A stretch of 30,941 nt of DNA from Spirogloea muscicola (GCA_009602725.1 WELB01000044.1:69651-100591); one strand, 5' to 3'. Positions 1 to 9,137 are shown, counted from the stretch's first letter. Program-made: numbers and translations. The notes: generated by a model not told the origin, from the sequence alone.

Positions 1-315
1 AAACATAGCCAATCTAGGCTACACACGACATGCAGATGTGTTCCCGGCTGAGATGGGCTTACCAGCTGCTTATCTGTCGTTGTTGCGACGACGAGTTTCG
101 GCCTGTTTGCAGCGTGCTCAGGCTAATACTGTGCACCAGAAAGCTGGGCGAGCTCTAGTTGGTGGCAGAAGGGCTCCGTATCTGCCATCTAGTATCCAGG
201 CATCGGTTAGCGACCTTTATGTTTTGACCCGTGGTTTCTGAGCGGGTCAATCTACTGTAGGTTATGTAGGTCTTAAGATGTGCTTGCCTTTGTACTTGGC
301 CATGTGGCCTTCGTT
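1..315 (+). mobile_element. LINE 3' end, 5'-truncated copy
   Basis: The open frame up to the TGA at 239-241 encodes the C-terminal tail shared by all LINE copies here: a Leu-Gln-Arg-rich helix, an (R/K)AGRAL motif, and a final SD-x(2)-LTRG-(Y/F) just before the stop. This copy ends SVSDLYVLTRGF. The 3'-UTR follows and contains a module near 276-306 (GATGTGCTTGCCTTTGTACT) that recurs in reverse orientation near 4530-4560 and 16480-16515. The left part may continue outside the window. No catalytic domain is present, so this is a dead insertion fragment. Confidence 0.7.
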
Positions 316-324
316 TGTTTCAAA

Positions 325-552
325 TACACGTAAAATCTCCAATGGGGGCAAGGGCTGTGAATTGCCAGCCCGATAAAGAATTGACAAAGCTTTGAAGGGG
401 CCAAATGAGGGAGGGGCCTAAACAAGCGCTAACCAGCTACGAATGGGCCTGAAGATGCTATGTCAGAACGGGGAGGATGGACCACTCAGTAGTTACGAGT
501 GAGGAGCCTCAAATCAGACTAGCTGCCGAAAAACTATCCCCCAGAAGAAAGG
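325..552 (-). mobile_element. LINE 3' end, 5'-truncated copy
   Basis: Bases 330-550 match 20925-21125 closely. Both contain the GGGGGCAAGGGCTGTGA motif, a CCAGCCC half-stem, the AAGAATTGACAA motif, and then the reverse complement of the coding end (TAGTTACGAGTGAGGAGCCT). On the minus strand this is the ...LTRNY-stop tail followed by the 3'-UTR. The coding part is short and frameshifted compared with the better copy at 21062-21265. Confidence 0.65.
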
Positions 553-710
553 ATAAACAAATTTCGACGGAGGGCCAGAAAAGGCGCTGAAGCACAGAAC
601 GACTCCAGGAAATATCAAAACAAAGGGGCCACTGAATTCTCAGTGTCCCCGTTGAGCTGTTTCACAGAAAATAGCGCGTTTCACAGCCGTCGCCCCCTTG
701 TCCTACATTT

Positions 711-799
711 CCGGGCTGGCCTCTCACAGCCCTCGCCCCTTGCGGAAGAAGGAAGTGGCTCTCCCAATGGGGGGAAGGGCTGTGATAAGCCAGCCCGGA
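711..799. repeat. 89-bp inverted repeat built from the LINE 3'-UTR module
   Basis: The left arm begins CCGGGCTGGCCTCTCACAGC and the right arm ends GGGCTGTGATAAGCCAGCCC-GG. The arms pair over roughly 30 bases around an asymmetric centre that contains the unit GTGGCTCTCCCAATGGGG. Each arm is the 3'-UTR hairpin module seen in LINE copies, here placed head to head. This could be two insertions meeting tail to tail or a fold-back product. Confidence 0.6.
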
Positions 800-825
800 T
801 AAAGAGAAGAGCTTAACTTTGTCTA

Positions 826-890
826 TTCGTTTCTGGGCTGGCAAATTACAGCCATCGCCATCTACTGGAAGAGTCTTTCTTCTTTGGTAC
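826..890 (+). mobile_element. LINE 3'-UTR module without coding tail
   Basis: TTTCTGGGCTGGC at about 829-841, then ACAGCC, then a segment resembling CTACTGGAAGAGTCTTT. The same order appears on the minus strand at 7776-7860. No coding tail lies directly upstream, so only the structured 3' module is present. Confidence 0.5.
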
Positions 891-1009
891 AAGTCACAGT
901 CGACAGTCAATGATAGACTTCTTGCAGCAGCTTGCACGGCGGGCCTTAGAACGTCAGCAGGAACAGCAAGTTGAGCTGCCCAGCTTCAATGTCGCCGGGT
1001 TGCTTGCCT

Positions 1010-1345
1010 AGGTGTTCCGTATGCAGCTAGCCATGTCCTTCCATCGGTCAACGCAGTGCCCTTGCGTGCAGGCCGTGCCATGGCTGCTGCTTCTGGGTCT
1101 CGTCGAGGTGCCTCTTTTCTAGCTGCAAGTTAGTCAGACTTGCGGCTGCTGACTTGGAGTTACTGAGCTCCCATTCGCTGTAGTTTCTTGCATAGCTGTG
1201 TGATTTTGGCGCCTTTCAGCCCTTTGGATCTTGTTTATTATTCATGAGCTGGCCTCTCACAGCCCTTGCCGTAACTTGGAAGAGCTCTTCTCCCTGAAGA
1301 AGTGAGCTCTTCCAAGTGATGTGATCTCTTTCTGGGCTGGCTGTG
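1010..1345 (+). mobile_element. LINE 3' end, 5'-truncated copy
   Basis: From about 1017 the plus strand reads VFRMQLAMSFHRS, matching VFRMCLAVSLQRS of the long element. After a frameshift near 1065 it reads RAGRAMAAASGSRRGASF and ends SDLRLLTWSY before TGA. An extra in-frame TAG replaces the Tyr just before SDL. The 3'-UTR continues through a GGCGCCTTTC...TTTGGATCTTGT segment, which also lies near 16590-16620 on the minus strand, and on to two GGCTGGC modules at about 1250 and 1330. Confidence 0.7.
1274..1317. repeat. Perfect 14-bp inverted repeat (hairpin) in LINE 3'-UTR
   Basis: ACTTGGAAGAGCTC at 1274-1287 is the exact reverse complement of GAGCTCTTCCAAGT at 1304-1317, with a 16-base spacer whose ends (TTC/GAA) can extend the stem. 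It sits between two GGCTGGC modules of a LINE 3'-UTR. Confidence 0.7.
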
Positions 1346-1550
1346 GATCGCGTCAAATTACACAGCTAGAGCTCTGTAGAGCTTCGTCTCAAAGCGGGGG
1401 GCGGGCAAGCGCTCGTGGGGCGAGCTGGCGCGCGTTCTACCGAGTCAGACGCGGCCGCCCTCCTACTCATCGGGGAGCGAGCTCAGGTGCCCGCAACCGA
1501 GATCCTCCCGTGCGCACCGTAACCGTTCCCCTGCCCCGACCGATTGGCGG

Positions 1551-1795
1551 GATAAGAGAGAAGGCGCGCGGTGCGCATGAAATTGAAATGGAGGCCAATT
1601 CAAGCCTTACAAATGACCTCTTAACTGTGTAATGAGCTGGCTAAGGGGGACACTAATATCCCCGAGTGAGCACATGCATATCTGACAAGCTAAGCTGAGG
1701 CGCCAAACCACCACCACGGAAGCCATTAGCCTGTGCTAATGCACGACCAGCACGCTGGTGTATCGCGAGTGCCTGGGAGCGCTGTAGACTCAATC
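1551..1795 (-). mobile_element. LINE 3' end, subfamily 2 copy
   Basis: About 240 bp are roughly 94% identical (counted by eye, about 14 differences) to 14522-14766. On the minus strand the tail frame is intact from about 1793 to the TAG at 1653-1655, with RAGRALAQANGF and SDMHVLTRGY. The stop is TAG here but TAA in the 14.6 kb copy, at the same position. The 3'-UTR ends with GGCGCGCGGTGCGCATGAAA, also found inverted near 1985-2010 and 12315-12345. Bases 1796-1910 show no clear feature. Confidence 0.75.
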
Positions 1796-1910
1796 ATTAA
1801 AAATGATAAAGGCCCCACCACTGGCCGCCCCACCACAGCTCCTCCTGTGCTGTACATCCCAGCCACCGCTTAATCTGGCCGCGCTTGCTTCCCCCTGTGA
1901 TGTATATCCG

Positions 1911-2015
1911 TTAATGTGCTTGCCTTTCAGGATTTACCCCAAATTTTTCTTACGAAGATTGTAGTGGCTTGCTTTGGCCTTCCGCTCATTTTATGCGCAC
2001 CGCGCGCCTCCTCGC
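1911..2015 (+). mobile_element. LINE 3'-UTR fragment
   Basis: Contains AATGTGCTTGCCTTT, matching the module after the stop of the first copy, and at about 1970-2010 a segment ending ATGCGCACCGCGCGCC. That segment matches 12300-12345 in the same orientation and 14522-14550 inverted. Only untranslated sequence is recognisable. Confidence 0.5.
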
Positions 2016-2169
2016 CCAGACCACGCGTTGAGAGAAGATGCCTTCCCGCAGAATGCTGCTCTTCATAAAGAGTACTCCTCTTGACAGTCACCTTTGATAC
2101 AGGCAGAGGTGGCAATACTTCAGCCGTCTTCTCCTCCAGAGAAGTGTCAACCTGCATAATGGCTTTCCC

Positions 2170-2545
2170 TCTCTCGTGCATGAGCATCTGTCACCGGTGG
2201 GTTGCTTTCAGCAGAGTATATGGTGGATATGCCAGTATTAGCTGGTACGATCATACTCTGAGCTCCACCTCTATTAGAGTCAACAGAAGGTTATTGTGAG
2301 CAGTGAGCGTGAATATTGCCGTTCAGGTGCAGACTCTGCGCATCTCCTGCGGGAGTCTGCATGCCAAATAAGAGATCAAAGATGTTGCCCTAGTGATCAA
2401 TATAAGCAGAAGAAGGATAGGATTTGTCCATAGGATTGTCTGCATTGATAGTAGTTTGCACAGGGCCTTCCGTGACCTTGGCAACGTTGTGAGTTCCACC
2501 AGTTGCCGTCTTGGTCCTCATGTGTCATATCATGTCTTCCTGAAT
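2170..2545 (-). pseudogene. Possible decayed coding stretch with in-frame stops
   Basis: One minus-strand frame reads protein-like sequence (TKTATGGTHNVAKVTEGP ... GNIFDLLFGMQTPAGDA ... GGAQSMIVPANTGISTIY) but contains TAG near 2391 and TAA near 2297, then shifts frame near 2165 before meeting a LINE 3'-UTR near 2015. Three stops in about 125 codons is only mildly fewer than chance, so the reading may be spurious. If real, it is a dead gene fragment or 3'-UTR. No family recognised. Confidence 0.2.
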
Positions 2546-2609
2546 TCAGCTAAAATTGAGGCAAAGCACAGACCAACAGAAAGGGGCTACGCACCTGTGT
2601 TTATCAGGG

Positions 2610-3102
2610 CAAAGGTAAGCTTCGCTACTTTTGTAGCATTTGAATGTTTAAGTACTCCTCCAATGACCACCATGGCAATATAAGCGAATGTTTTGCTTCA
2701 CTCAGGCGGAGGCCTGCATGAAGTGATTTCATCAGCTACATTATTCAGCCTGTCCACAACGGCGTCATGGGGTGGTGTCTACTCCAGATGGTATTGCTTT
2801 GAAATCGCCGTCACTAAGAGCAATGTTAGAACAATTATTGGCTGCGCACTCATTGGCTGTGCATAAAATACGAAGATGCTCGCCTACCTCCTCAGCCTGT
2901 GCCAGGACTCGCAGTTGAAAGGGGGCAGGGGGGGTAATTGGAATTCCTGCTCTGGCCGTTCCTGTCCTTGCTCATGTCTGCTGTCATCAGCATTCTCAGA
3001 TTCTGCCTTTCTCCAGTCGGAGTCCTCCATCGGACGTTTGGCCTTGACCACAGGCCCAGCAGACCGCCCTCGTCGCGGCAACTCAAATGCAGATGCGCTC
3101 AT
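2610..3102 (-). CDS. Candidate gene, unknown small protein (tentative exons)
   Basis: An ATG at 3102 in good context (GCGCCATGAG) opens a 71-codon frame that ends at a splice donor near 2888 (GAG|GTAGGC). The product is hydrophilic, beginning MSASAFELPRRGRSAGPVVK, with an acidic Glu/Asp-rich middle. A second protein-like segment on the same strand lies near 2613-2695 (FAYIAMVVIGGVLKHSNATK), ends at a donor at about 2612, and could join in phase to a short last exon near 2546-2528 (EFRKT, then TGA). Which acceptor follows exon 1 is unclear; at least three fit the phase. No family recognised; it could be a real small gene with one hydrophobic segment, or chance. Confidence 0.3.
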
Positions 3103-3189
3103 GGCGCCAGACAGATTAAGATCTCAGACAGCAGACAGCACACGCTCCGCCCTCACCTAAGGTGGGTGGCAGCCGTGGCTAGGGCGCAC

Positions 3190-3550
3190 GGGAGTACCGC
3201 GTGGCGTCAGATGTGGAGAGTAAGCCCGATGGGTGCCCGAGGCCTCCCTTGCTGCCTCTGGCCCTGGCTAGGGGACCCGCTTCCAGGAGCCAGTTTCTCT
3301 GACTTGAGGCTGCTTAGCAGGGGTAACTGAGAGTCTCGTCGCTGCTTAGTTTCTTTCTGTGCTTGTTTTTCTTAGTGCTTCTCCTGGTACCTTCTCGCAC
3401 TTTGTTATTCTTTTTTGGGCTGATCTTTTCCAGCCCCTATCCTCTGTGGAGGAGTCACCAGTCAATTGGGCCGCGCTTTCTTTTTCTATGGGCGAGCCTT
3501 TCTCTCCAGGGAGACTCTCACGGCCCAATGAGACGGACGGGATGGTCACC
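3190..3550 (+). mobile_element. LINE 3' end, 5'-truncated copy
   Basis: The frame up to TGA at about 3328-3330 ends GASFSDLRLLSRGN, a divergent version of the shared tail. The 3'-UTR at 3331-3550 contains TTTTTTGGGCTGATCTTTTCCAGCCCCTATCCT and GGGCGAGCC, the same order as at 12640-12710. Confidence 0.65.
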
Positions 3551-3560
3551 CAGCCCGGCC

Positions 3561-3633
3561 CGCTGATTCATCATATTACAATGTTCAACACCCGACACGT
3601 TGATTCACCACATTACTATATTCAACAGGTGGG
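3561..3633 (+). repeat. Two imperfect 36-37 bp direct repeats
   Basis: GATTCATCATATTACAATGTTCAAC and GATTCACCACATTACTATATTCAAC follow each other about 36 bases apart, with several substitutions. No gene context. Confidence 0.6.
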
Positions 3634-4480
3634 TTGGCTGTGTGGTTCGTCATATCGTATTCGTAACAAGGTCTCATAGTGCACCATGCTATCGGATCGT
3701 GCAGGCTACTTCTCGCTTCTTAGTTTTACAATCTGCTTAGCCTGCCCACGTGGATCGTGACTTGTCACCTTTATGTCTGCAGTAGTGTATATGGCAGTAG
3801 ATTCCCTGTTGCATGACATGAGTGAAGAATTCATTCGCCTTCCTTGAGTCAACGATCATCGATAGTCCTCAGCAACAAGTTGTGAAGAGTGGTCAATGAC
3901 CACCAACAACTTACACAAGATGTCTACCTTTCGGTCTCCCACCAACAGTCTTCGACCCTTATTCGTCAACGACCCGTCAGTGGCCCGTCAACGGGCTAAC
4001 CTGAGCCTTTTGGAGTGAAAGTCAACACCAGTGACTATCATGGTGCCGTTTGGTGCCGTATGATGTCGGCCACCGACGGGACGTTGCACGACAGCCACGA
4101 AAGGATAGTCTACACATGCATGGCTCCCACGGTTCCAACATCACGCTGTCTTGCACCATGACTCCAGATTGCGCCGTTCTCCATTTGGAAAGCAGATCTC
4201 TCTGGTCGTGGTGAGGTGCCTTGTATCCAGGCAACTGTTAAGCCTTTCCTGCGGAGTCGGCAGTGCCAAACTTGTGGATACCAAGACAGTGTGGCATTGG
4301 CAGAGTGCACGATGGCAGAAGGATATGAGTGTGGTAGTTAGGCCAGTGGCCATCTGCATTTTCTATTTTCTGTAATGAGCATGCAGTTGTGTCTCTGTTG
4401 CGAAGACGCCCATGCCTAGGCGGCAACAGCAGGCGGCGGCAGCGGCGGACTAGGGCAGCGGCGACTGGGAAGCTATTGAA
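3634..4480. other. No supported gene
   Basis: Short overlapping frames in several registers and no convincing exon or splice pattern. Nothing LINE-like recognised until the fragment that begins near 4483. Confidence 0.4.
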
Positions 4481-4482
4481 GT

Positions 4483-4665
4483 AGGCGGGCTCAAAGACAG
4501 GAGTGTGTATTTTGTGATGGAGGGCCTGTGTGGCCAAGTACAAAGGCAAGCACATTGACAGATGTACATCACCAGTTGCTAAGCTGACCCGCTGAGCTAA
4601 CCACGAGTCAGCAGTAGTGCAAAGGCTGCCTGCCCTCCAGTGAACAATGCATTGGCTAGAATCAC
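4483..4665 (-). mobile_element. LINE 3' end, degenerate copy
   Basis: On the minus strand the tail reads GGQAAFALLLTRG and stops at TAG (4597-4599), missing the final Tyr. The 3'-UTR at 4483-4590 carries the GTGCTTGCCTTTGTACTTGG module and the GGCCCTCCATCA motif, both shared with 16455-16515. Bases 4666-5065 hold no feature I can support beyond a short ACCGCGTG motif repeated three times around 4725-4760. Confidence 0.6.
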
Positions 4666-5065
4666 GCTTTTGATTCGTGCGGACTGCGCAACTTCTCTCA
4701 GTACCTCATCACCCCGGCTCAGACCGCGTGGAAACCGCGTGACTCCAGCGCACACCGCGTGGGGGGCTCAGCTAGGTCGGCCAGGCTGGCAGAGAAGTTG
4801 CTGACCTGCAGCCAGAGTTAGTGATCCATGCCATCCATTCACGCTGGCTCCACCCAAGTCCCTGGGTCCAATGCCCCAGACCTCGTCTATGCTGTCCGGA
4901 TGAGCCTCACAGAGTGCTACATTGCAGCTCCACACAGAACAAGTAGACCTAGACCACATGAAGCTAGCAGTCAAGTGTTTACTAAGTGAGCTCTTTCCAA
5001 GATTCATGGGGTGCTACAGCATCAGTTGACGTGGACAATATCGTTGGTCTGCACGCAATCTTCTC

Positions 5066-5254
5066 TTATCCTGCTCTATGTCCACGCTCTTTGGCATCAC
5101 CAATACACTCTGACTCTTGTTTTAATGCTTCGCCATGTTCAGCTTCTTCAGGGGCCAAGTCTGTGCTGCCCATAGCCAGCTTCTTATACACCCGTATGGC
5201 TGACCCTAGTGCAATACTTCTGTAATATTCTGTAACAATCTCCCACTTGTTTGG
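5066..5254 (-). CDS. Candidate exon of unknown protein (no start codon)
   Basis: A 62-codon open stretch on the minus strand ends at TAA (5066-5068) and lies downstream of a TGA at 5255-5257. It reads like a soluble helical protein (VTEYYRSIALGSAIRVYKKL, later APEEAEHGEALKQES). There is no ATG, so it would be a last exon; CAAG|TGG near 5246 is a possible but weak acceptor. No upstream exon found and no family recognised. An open run this long is expected by chance now and then. Confidence 0.25.
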   Translation of the reverse strand, partial: PNKWEIVTEYYRSIALGSAIRVYKKLAMGSTDLAPEEAEHGEALKQESECIGDAKERGHRAG

Positions 5255-5257
5255 TCA

Positions 5258-6165
5258 GGCGTTAATTCTACCCAAAGTAGCGGAGTCCCCCATTGATCTA
5301 ACAGATGTCATCTGTCCCAGTGTGATTGACTACATACAGCTGAGCAGTAACCCACCGTAGGAGGTCAAACATTCCTTCTTGAAAGATAAGCGGCGCTGCT
5401 TGTCAGCACCAGTTGCACATGGCTGCACCTGCTATGCCTTTGTTGAGGTTGACATTTGGGCTGGCTTGTTAGTTGCCTTTTCATGCAGCAAACAGAAATG
5501 ATGAGAGCTCGTCAATCCGGCTCCATGCACTTCTCAGGCATGAATTTGATGCTCTTCTGTATAGCAGTCAAGGCAAAGGCCGTCCACAGATACAGAAGGG
5601 CGCATCAACTCAACTGTCTCCGCTATCTTTATCATCTATACTTCGAGGCAATATAGTGGAAATTCCTTGAGGATTGGCCACATGAACGCCTCATGTACAT
5701 TGGGGGACCAAACATGGACCCTCCAGAGTACCCTGCCTCCTCCTAGACCTTGTATACATTGATCGTAATTGCATAGTGATTTCTTGCAAACCTCGCCTTG
5801 TGAATTTGAACTGCATTTCCACTGAAGTTCCTTGCAAACCTCAACCTTTCCTTGACAGAGACTAGTCGATACAAGCTGCTGCAGAGTAATAAGAAGGGCA
5901 AGGTGATGATGGGCATTCTCAGCCCGTTTTGGTGATTTCTATGCGAGCTTGGCATGCGTAAGGTTTTGCAATCAAAGGAGATTGGGCAAAGGGTCACCGA
6001 GAAGCAATTAGACCGGCCCAAGAACCTGCTAGTCACGCAAAGAATCACAAGATGCTAAATTCCACCTAGCTATAACATGACGGTTGAAGTACGTTGCTTG
6101 CCAGGCACAAAGTACGAAAGCACCAACACTTGCACCTGCTAGTGCAGTCTGCCATCTGGCTGCGC
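5258..6165. other. No supported gene
   Basis: Several short open frames on both strands without splice or family support. TTGCAAACCTC occurs twice, 48 bases apart, near 5783-5850. The right part is probably 3' flank of the minus-strand gene that ends at 6166. Confidence 0.35.
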
Positions 6166-6357
6166 TTAGTCAGAGTCCTCATCCTTCCAACGCTTCGTCT
6201 TAGAGCCAGAGGACCACCAGAGGTAGGCCCCAATGCCAAGCGCAGCAATGGCGCCTGCAAATGCCACATTCATATGGCCTGCCTCCTCCTGATTTACTGC
6301 AGGGCCCATAGCTTGCACTGTAGTTCGCTCAACATGTTGGGGAGATGGCATCGCTGC
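6166..6357 (-). other. Terminal exon B of the IF1-like gene (duplicate)
   Basis: The acceptor TTGCTGCTGCAG precedes codon GCA at 6357. The exon encodes AAMPSPQHVERTT..., the membrane segment VAFAGAIAALGIGAYLWW, and SSGSKTKRWKDEDSD, then TAA. It has the same phase and layout as exon A but is clearly diverged, so it is not a recent copy. Use requires skipping exon A. It could also be a dead duplicate, although the frame is intact. Confidence 0.55.
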
Positions 6358-7546
6358 CTGCAGCAGCAAGGAAGAGCGAGGCGACACCGGTGACATGAGA
6401 CTGGCTGATCCATAACACCTCCATCGTGCCTCATCGGCAGGCATGCCAGCTCACTTAGTCGGCTCCTTGTGCTCCTTCTGGCTGGACGAAGACTGCCAGT
6501 ACCACACTCCCACCCCAAGAGCAACAACAGCGGCAGCAATGCCAAGATAGCTATTGCTGGTAGCTGGCTCATTGGGCTTGCTACCAAGGCCTGTCTCCGT
6601 GGAGCTGGGCATGACCTGTGAAACGCAGGGCAGAGCCTGCTGCTGAGGCGCTGGACAGCACCACTTGATAGCACGCAGGAAGTCGAGGGAAGCAGAGAGT
6701 GACGGCTTGGAGCTCTAGCGTTGCACTAGCATACCCTAGCCCTTTCCCGTGACACTAGTTGGTCTAGCTCAAGTTTGACAAGCTCACTGCTGATAGTAGT
6801 CAAATAAGTAAAGTCAACAAGCTCCATGACAAAACTGTGTCAGGACTTCTCCGAACACAGCCACTGACGAGCCTGGCAGTAACGCTTTGATATGCTTGAC
6901 ACTTGATGGCTGGAATGGTTGAGTCTGAAACTAGCTGACCTGCAGTATTAGACCTCCCACTGACTTATGCACCTCAATCATTTGCTGACCCTTCCACAAG
7001 GTAATTCAGAGCTCAACGAAGAGAGCTGCGCACGCAATGAAGCAAATACAGGCTAAGCCTGCAATACCTTAGACGCAGTAGCCTTGGCAGCCTCCGCAGC
7101 CAGCTTATCAGCCCGTTCCTTCTCCAACCTCTGAGGGCGAAGCATTGGCACATGTCACCATCATGCAGCAGGTCAGGAGTCAGTTTTTGAGGTGGACGTG
7201 GACCATGCACTCGTGTCGCCTGGACTCGAGGCTGCGCGGATTGCATGAGCCGCGGCATGTGAATGACAAGCACGACCGACAGTGACATTCCCGAGGCTGC
7301 TCCGCTCACCAAACCTCTTGGAATCAGTGCTCGAAGCTCGCAACTTTAGCAGCAAGGGGCACAATGCGTGGGCGCAAGCTGGTGCCATGTAGTGCGACGC
7401 ACCTTGATGAAGATGTTCTCAGCGGCCTTCTCCTCCTCGCTCAGCACTTTCTTGTCGCTAAGGAAGCGGCGACTGGCGCTGCCAGCCCCACCGAACACTC
7501 GCTGCTGCGCAAGCGCATGGCGGCCGAGCTGCCGCACGGCGTACAT
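6166..7546 (-). CDS. IF1-like mitochondrial protein with C-terminal membrane tail
   Basis: Exon 1 (7546-7403, 48 codons) starts at ATG and encodes an Arg-rich, acid-poor presequence (MYAVRQLGRHALAQQRVFGG...RRF) followed by KKVLSEEEKAAENIFIK, which resembles the minimal inhibitory segment of the F1-ATPase inhibitor (IATP family). Exon 2 (7130-7068, 21 codons) adds RLEKERADKLAAEAAKATAS, an alpha-helical charged stretch. The last exon is either 6615-6451 (54 aa) or 6357-6166 (63 aa); both join in phase 0 and both end in one membrane segment plus a charged tail, giving 123 or 132 residues. Reading through the exon 2 donor would instead end at TAG 7053-7055. Plants have mitochondrial proteins of this layout; one, At2g27730, is to my recollection reported as complex I subunit P2. 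Likely inner membrane; inhibitor activity is not shown. Confidence 0.65.
6451..6615 (-). other. Terminal exon A of the IF1-like gene
   Basis: The acceptor TTCACAG precedes codon GTC at 6615. The exon encodes VMPSSTETGLGSKPNEPATS, a membrane segment (YLGIAAAVVALGVGVWYWQ) and a charged end KEHKEPTK, then TGA at 6451-6453. It is a relative of exon B downstream: both start (x)MPS, have an Ala/Gly/Val membrane segment ending in aromatic residues, then Ser-rich and charged residues. Confidence 0.6.
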
Positions 7547-7606
7547 GGCTCTTGCGGCCGCACGGCCCTTGCGCTCGTGCTGGCAGCGGGCAACGGCCCG
7601 ACCGGA

Positions 7607-7646
<40 letters not shown>
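7607..7646 (-). repeat. (GCC)n trinucleotide run in 5' leader of IF1-like gene
   Basis: About 12 GGC units on the plus strand, GCC on the transcribed strand, 60-100 bases upstream of the ATG at 7546. The frame of the gene is open through the repeat (poly-Ala) but has no upstream in-frame ATG, so I place it in the 5' untranslated leader. Confidence 0.6.
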
Positions 7647-7775
7647 ATGGACGAAGGGGTGTGGTAGCGTGTACCGGCATCCCCGGCCCAAGATATATTC
7701 CAGTAAAATCGATCGTCTTTTGCCAAGTGTCGAGGTCACCCATCCCTCTAGGGTCCCTGCCACGTCAGCGCTAGA

Positions 7776-7860
7776 CCCGAGCACGAGAAAAATAAGAGAA
7801 AAGACTCCTCCAGTAGAGGGCGGTTGCTGTGAGGCTGTGAGGCCAGCCCAGAAATGACAC
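7776..7860 (-). mobile_element. LINE 3'-UTR module without coding tail
   Basis: On the minus strand: TCATTTCTGGGCTGGCCTCA, then CACAGCC, then CTCTACTGGAGGAGTCTTTT. This is the same order as 829-890 on the plus strand. It lies upstream of the IF1-like gene and downstream of the 8-9 kb candidate gene. Confidence 0.55.
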
Positions 7861-8014
7861 TAAGTTCGAAAAGTTGCTGTACTTGACAGAGTTATCCTGC
7901 AAATGCGTCTCCATATTCCGTGCAAGATGGCAAGTCGATAAGCGATGGAGCGCAAGTGGCAAGAGAGGGCAAGCCGTTGCAAAAGGCGCTGGCCACTATA
8001 AGGGAGAGTATGTT

Positions 8015-9137
8015 ACATCACAACTGAAGCGTCATGACTTGCAACATTATGCAGTCATGGTCCCTGGCCATTAGCTCGCTTGACACTCTTGACAATGTGG
8101 TGTAAAGTCTCGCTCGTGGCGCTAGACATGCTTGACATTGGACACTGAGCTGCTCGCCTGCAGCCTCCTCCGCTTGAGAGGATTGCGAGGCTAGAGTATG
8201 CACGTTGTGGGATGTGCTTTCGGCCGGGAAGGGCTTGCCAGCAGCGCAAGCCCATTAGTGTACTTGCGCCGCTGTCAGCCTCTCTGCAGCAATTTGAGGC
8301 TCATGCACCCGAAAGCTCTGATTGATGGCAGGGGACTGTCCAGTATGGGGTATGAGTTAGAAATGTATATACATATGCACTCGCAGCTACAAAGCAGGTC
8401 GGCATGGCAGCGGGTGGCTTGCACTCGTGTTTGTGCTTGCCTTTGCAATTTGGCCACTCTCGCCCTCCATACTTTACTACGACACGCCATTCCTTTTGCA
8501 TCTTGCAGCTGCGTGCTTCTAGGCACAGCAGCGTGGACCTGCATATTTGCGGGAGTTCCCGTAATGGCTGGATATAAGGCACTGCGTTCAATGGATAATG
8601 GTAGCCAAGTTTCAGGAAGCACAGCACAATGACTTCGCCTGACAACAACTATCTGCTTGCCCTGGCAACCCCGAGCCGGCCTTGTCCCCCAGAATTGATA
8701 TGAGCTGCTTTGTATGTACTTCAGTCTGGCCCATAAATCGCCGGAAAGGCAGTACAATTTGGTTAATGGCAGTGAGCTCCGCAGGAGCGGAAGTCGAGGG
8801 GTCCGGCCCAAGCATGCGAGTCTTGTATACGGAAACGGGCTCTTCCAGTGTAAGGCAATGGCTTTTTGACTGGCATACTCCACAGCGGCTATGAAGAACA
8901 CACCCTGCCAGTGTCTTCAATTTGCCTTCATATGTTGGAATGCAGCTGCTGATATCAAAAGAGCATATACTGCAGGGGCGCCATCGAAGAGAAGACGTCA
9001 TTGCAGTGCAAGTCTTGTCACCAAGCAGCGGGAGCTCGTGTAGAAAAAAATCGCATGACCCCAAGCCGAGCGGCAGCCCGAGGAGCGCAGCGCTGGGGGC
9101 CGACGACGCGAGCGTCGCCTCTCCCGTCCGCAGCATC
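8015..9137 (-). CDS. Candidate multi-exon gene, unknown product
   Basis: Protein-like segments lie in order on the minus strand. A possible first exon begins at ATG 9137 (MLRTGEATLASSAPSAALLG, GC-rich). A segment near 8860-8690 reads EEPVSVYKTRMLGPDPST and LPFRRFMGQTEVHTKQLI. A possible last segment at 8200-8018 reads AEEAAGEQLSVQCQACLAPR and ends LQVMTLQL-TGA. I could not settle the joints, so the span is approximate. The first exon would be divergent from the polyprenol reductase gene, with about 440 bases between the two ATGs. No family recognised. Confidence 0.3.

Noticed and set aside
8275-8901. 208-codon minus-strand open frame
   Set aside because: Composition is unlike a protein domain and the more protein-like reading near 8690-8860 lies in another frame.
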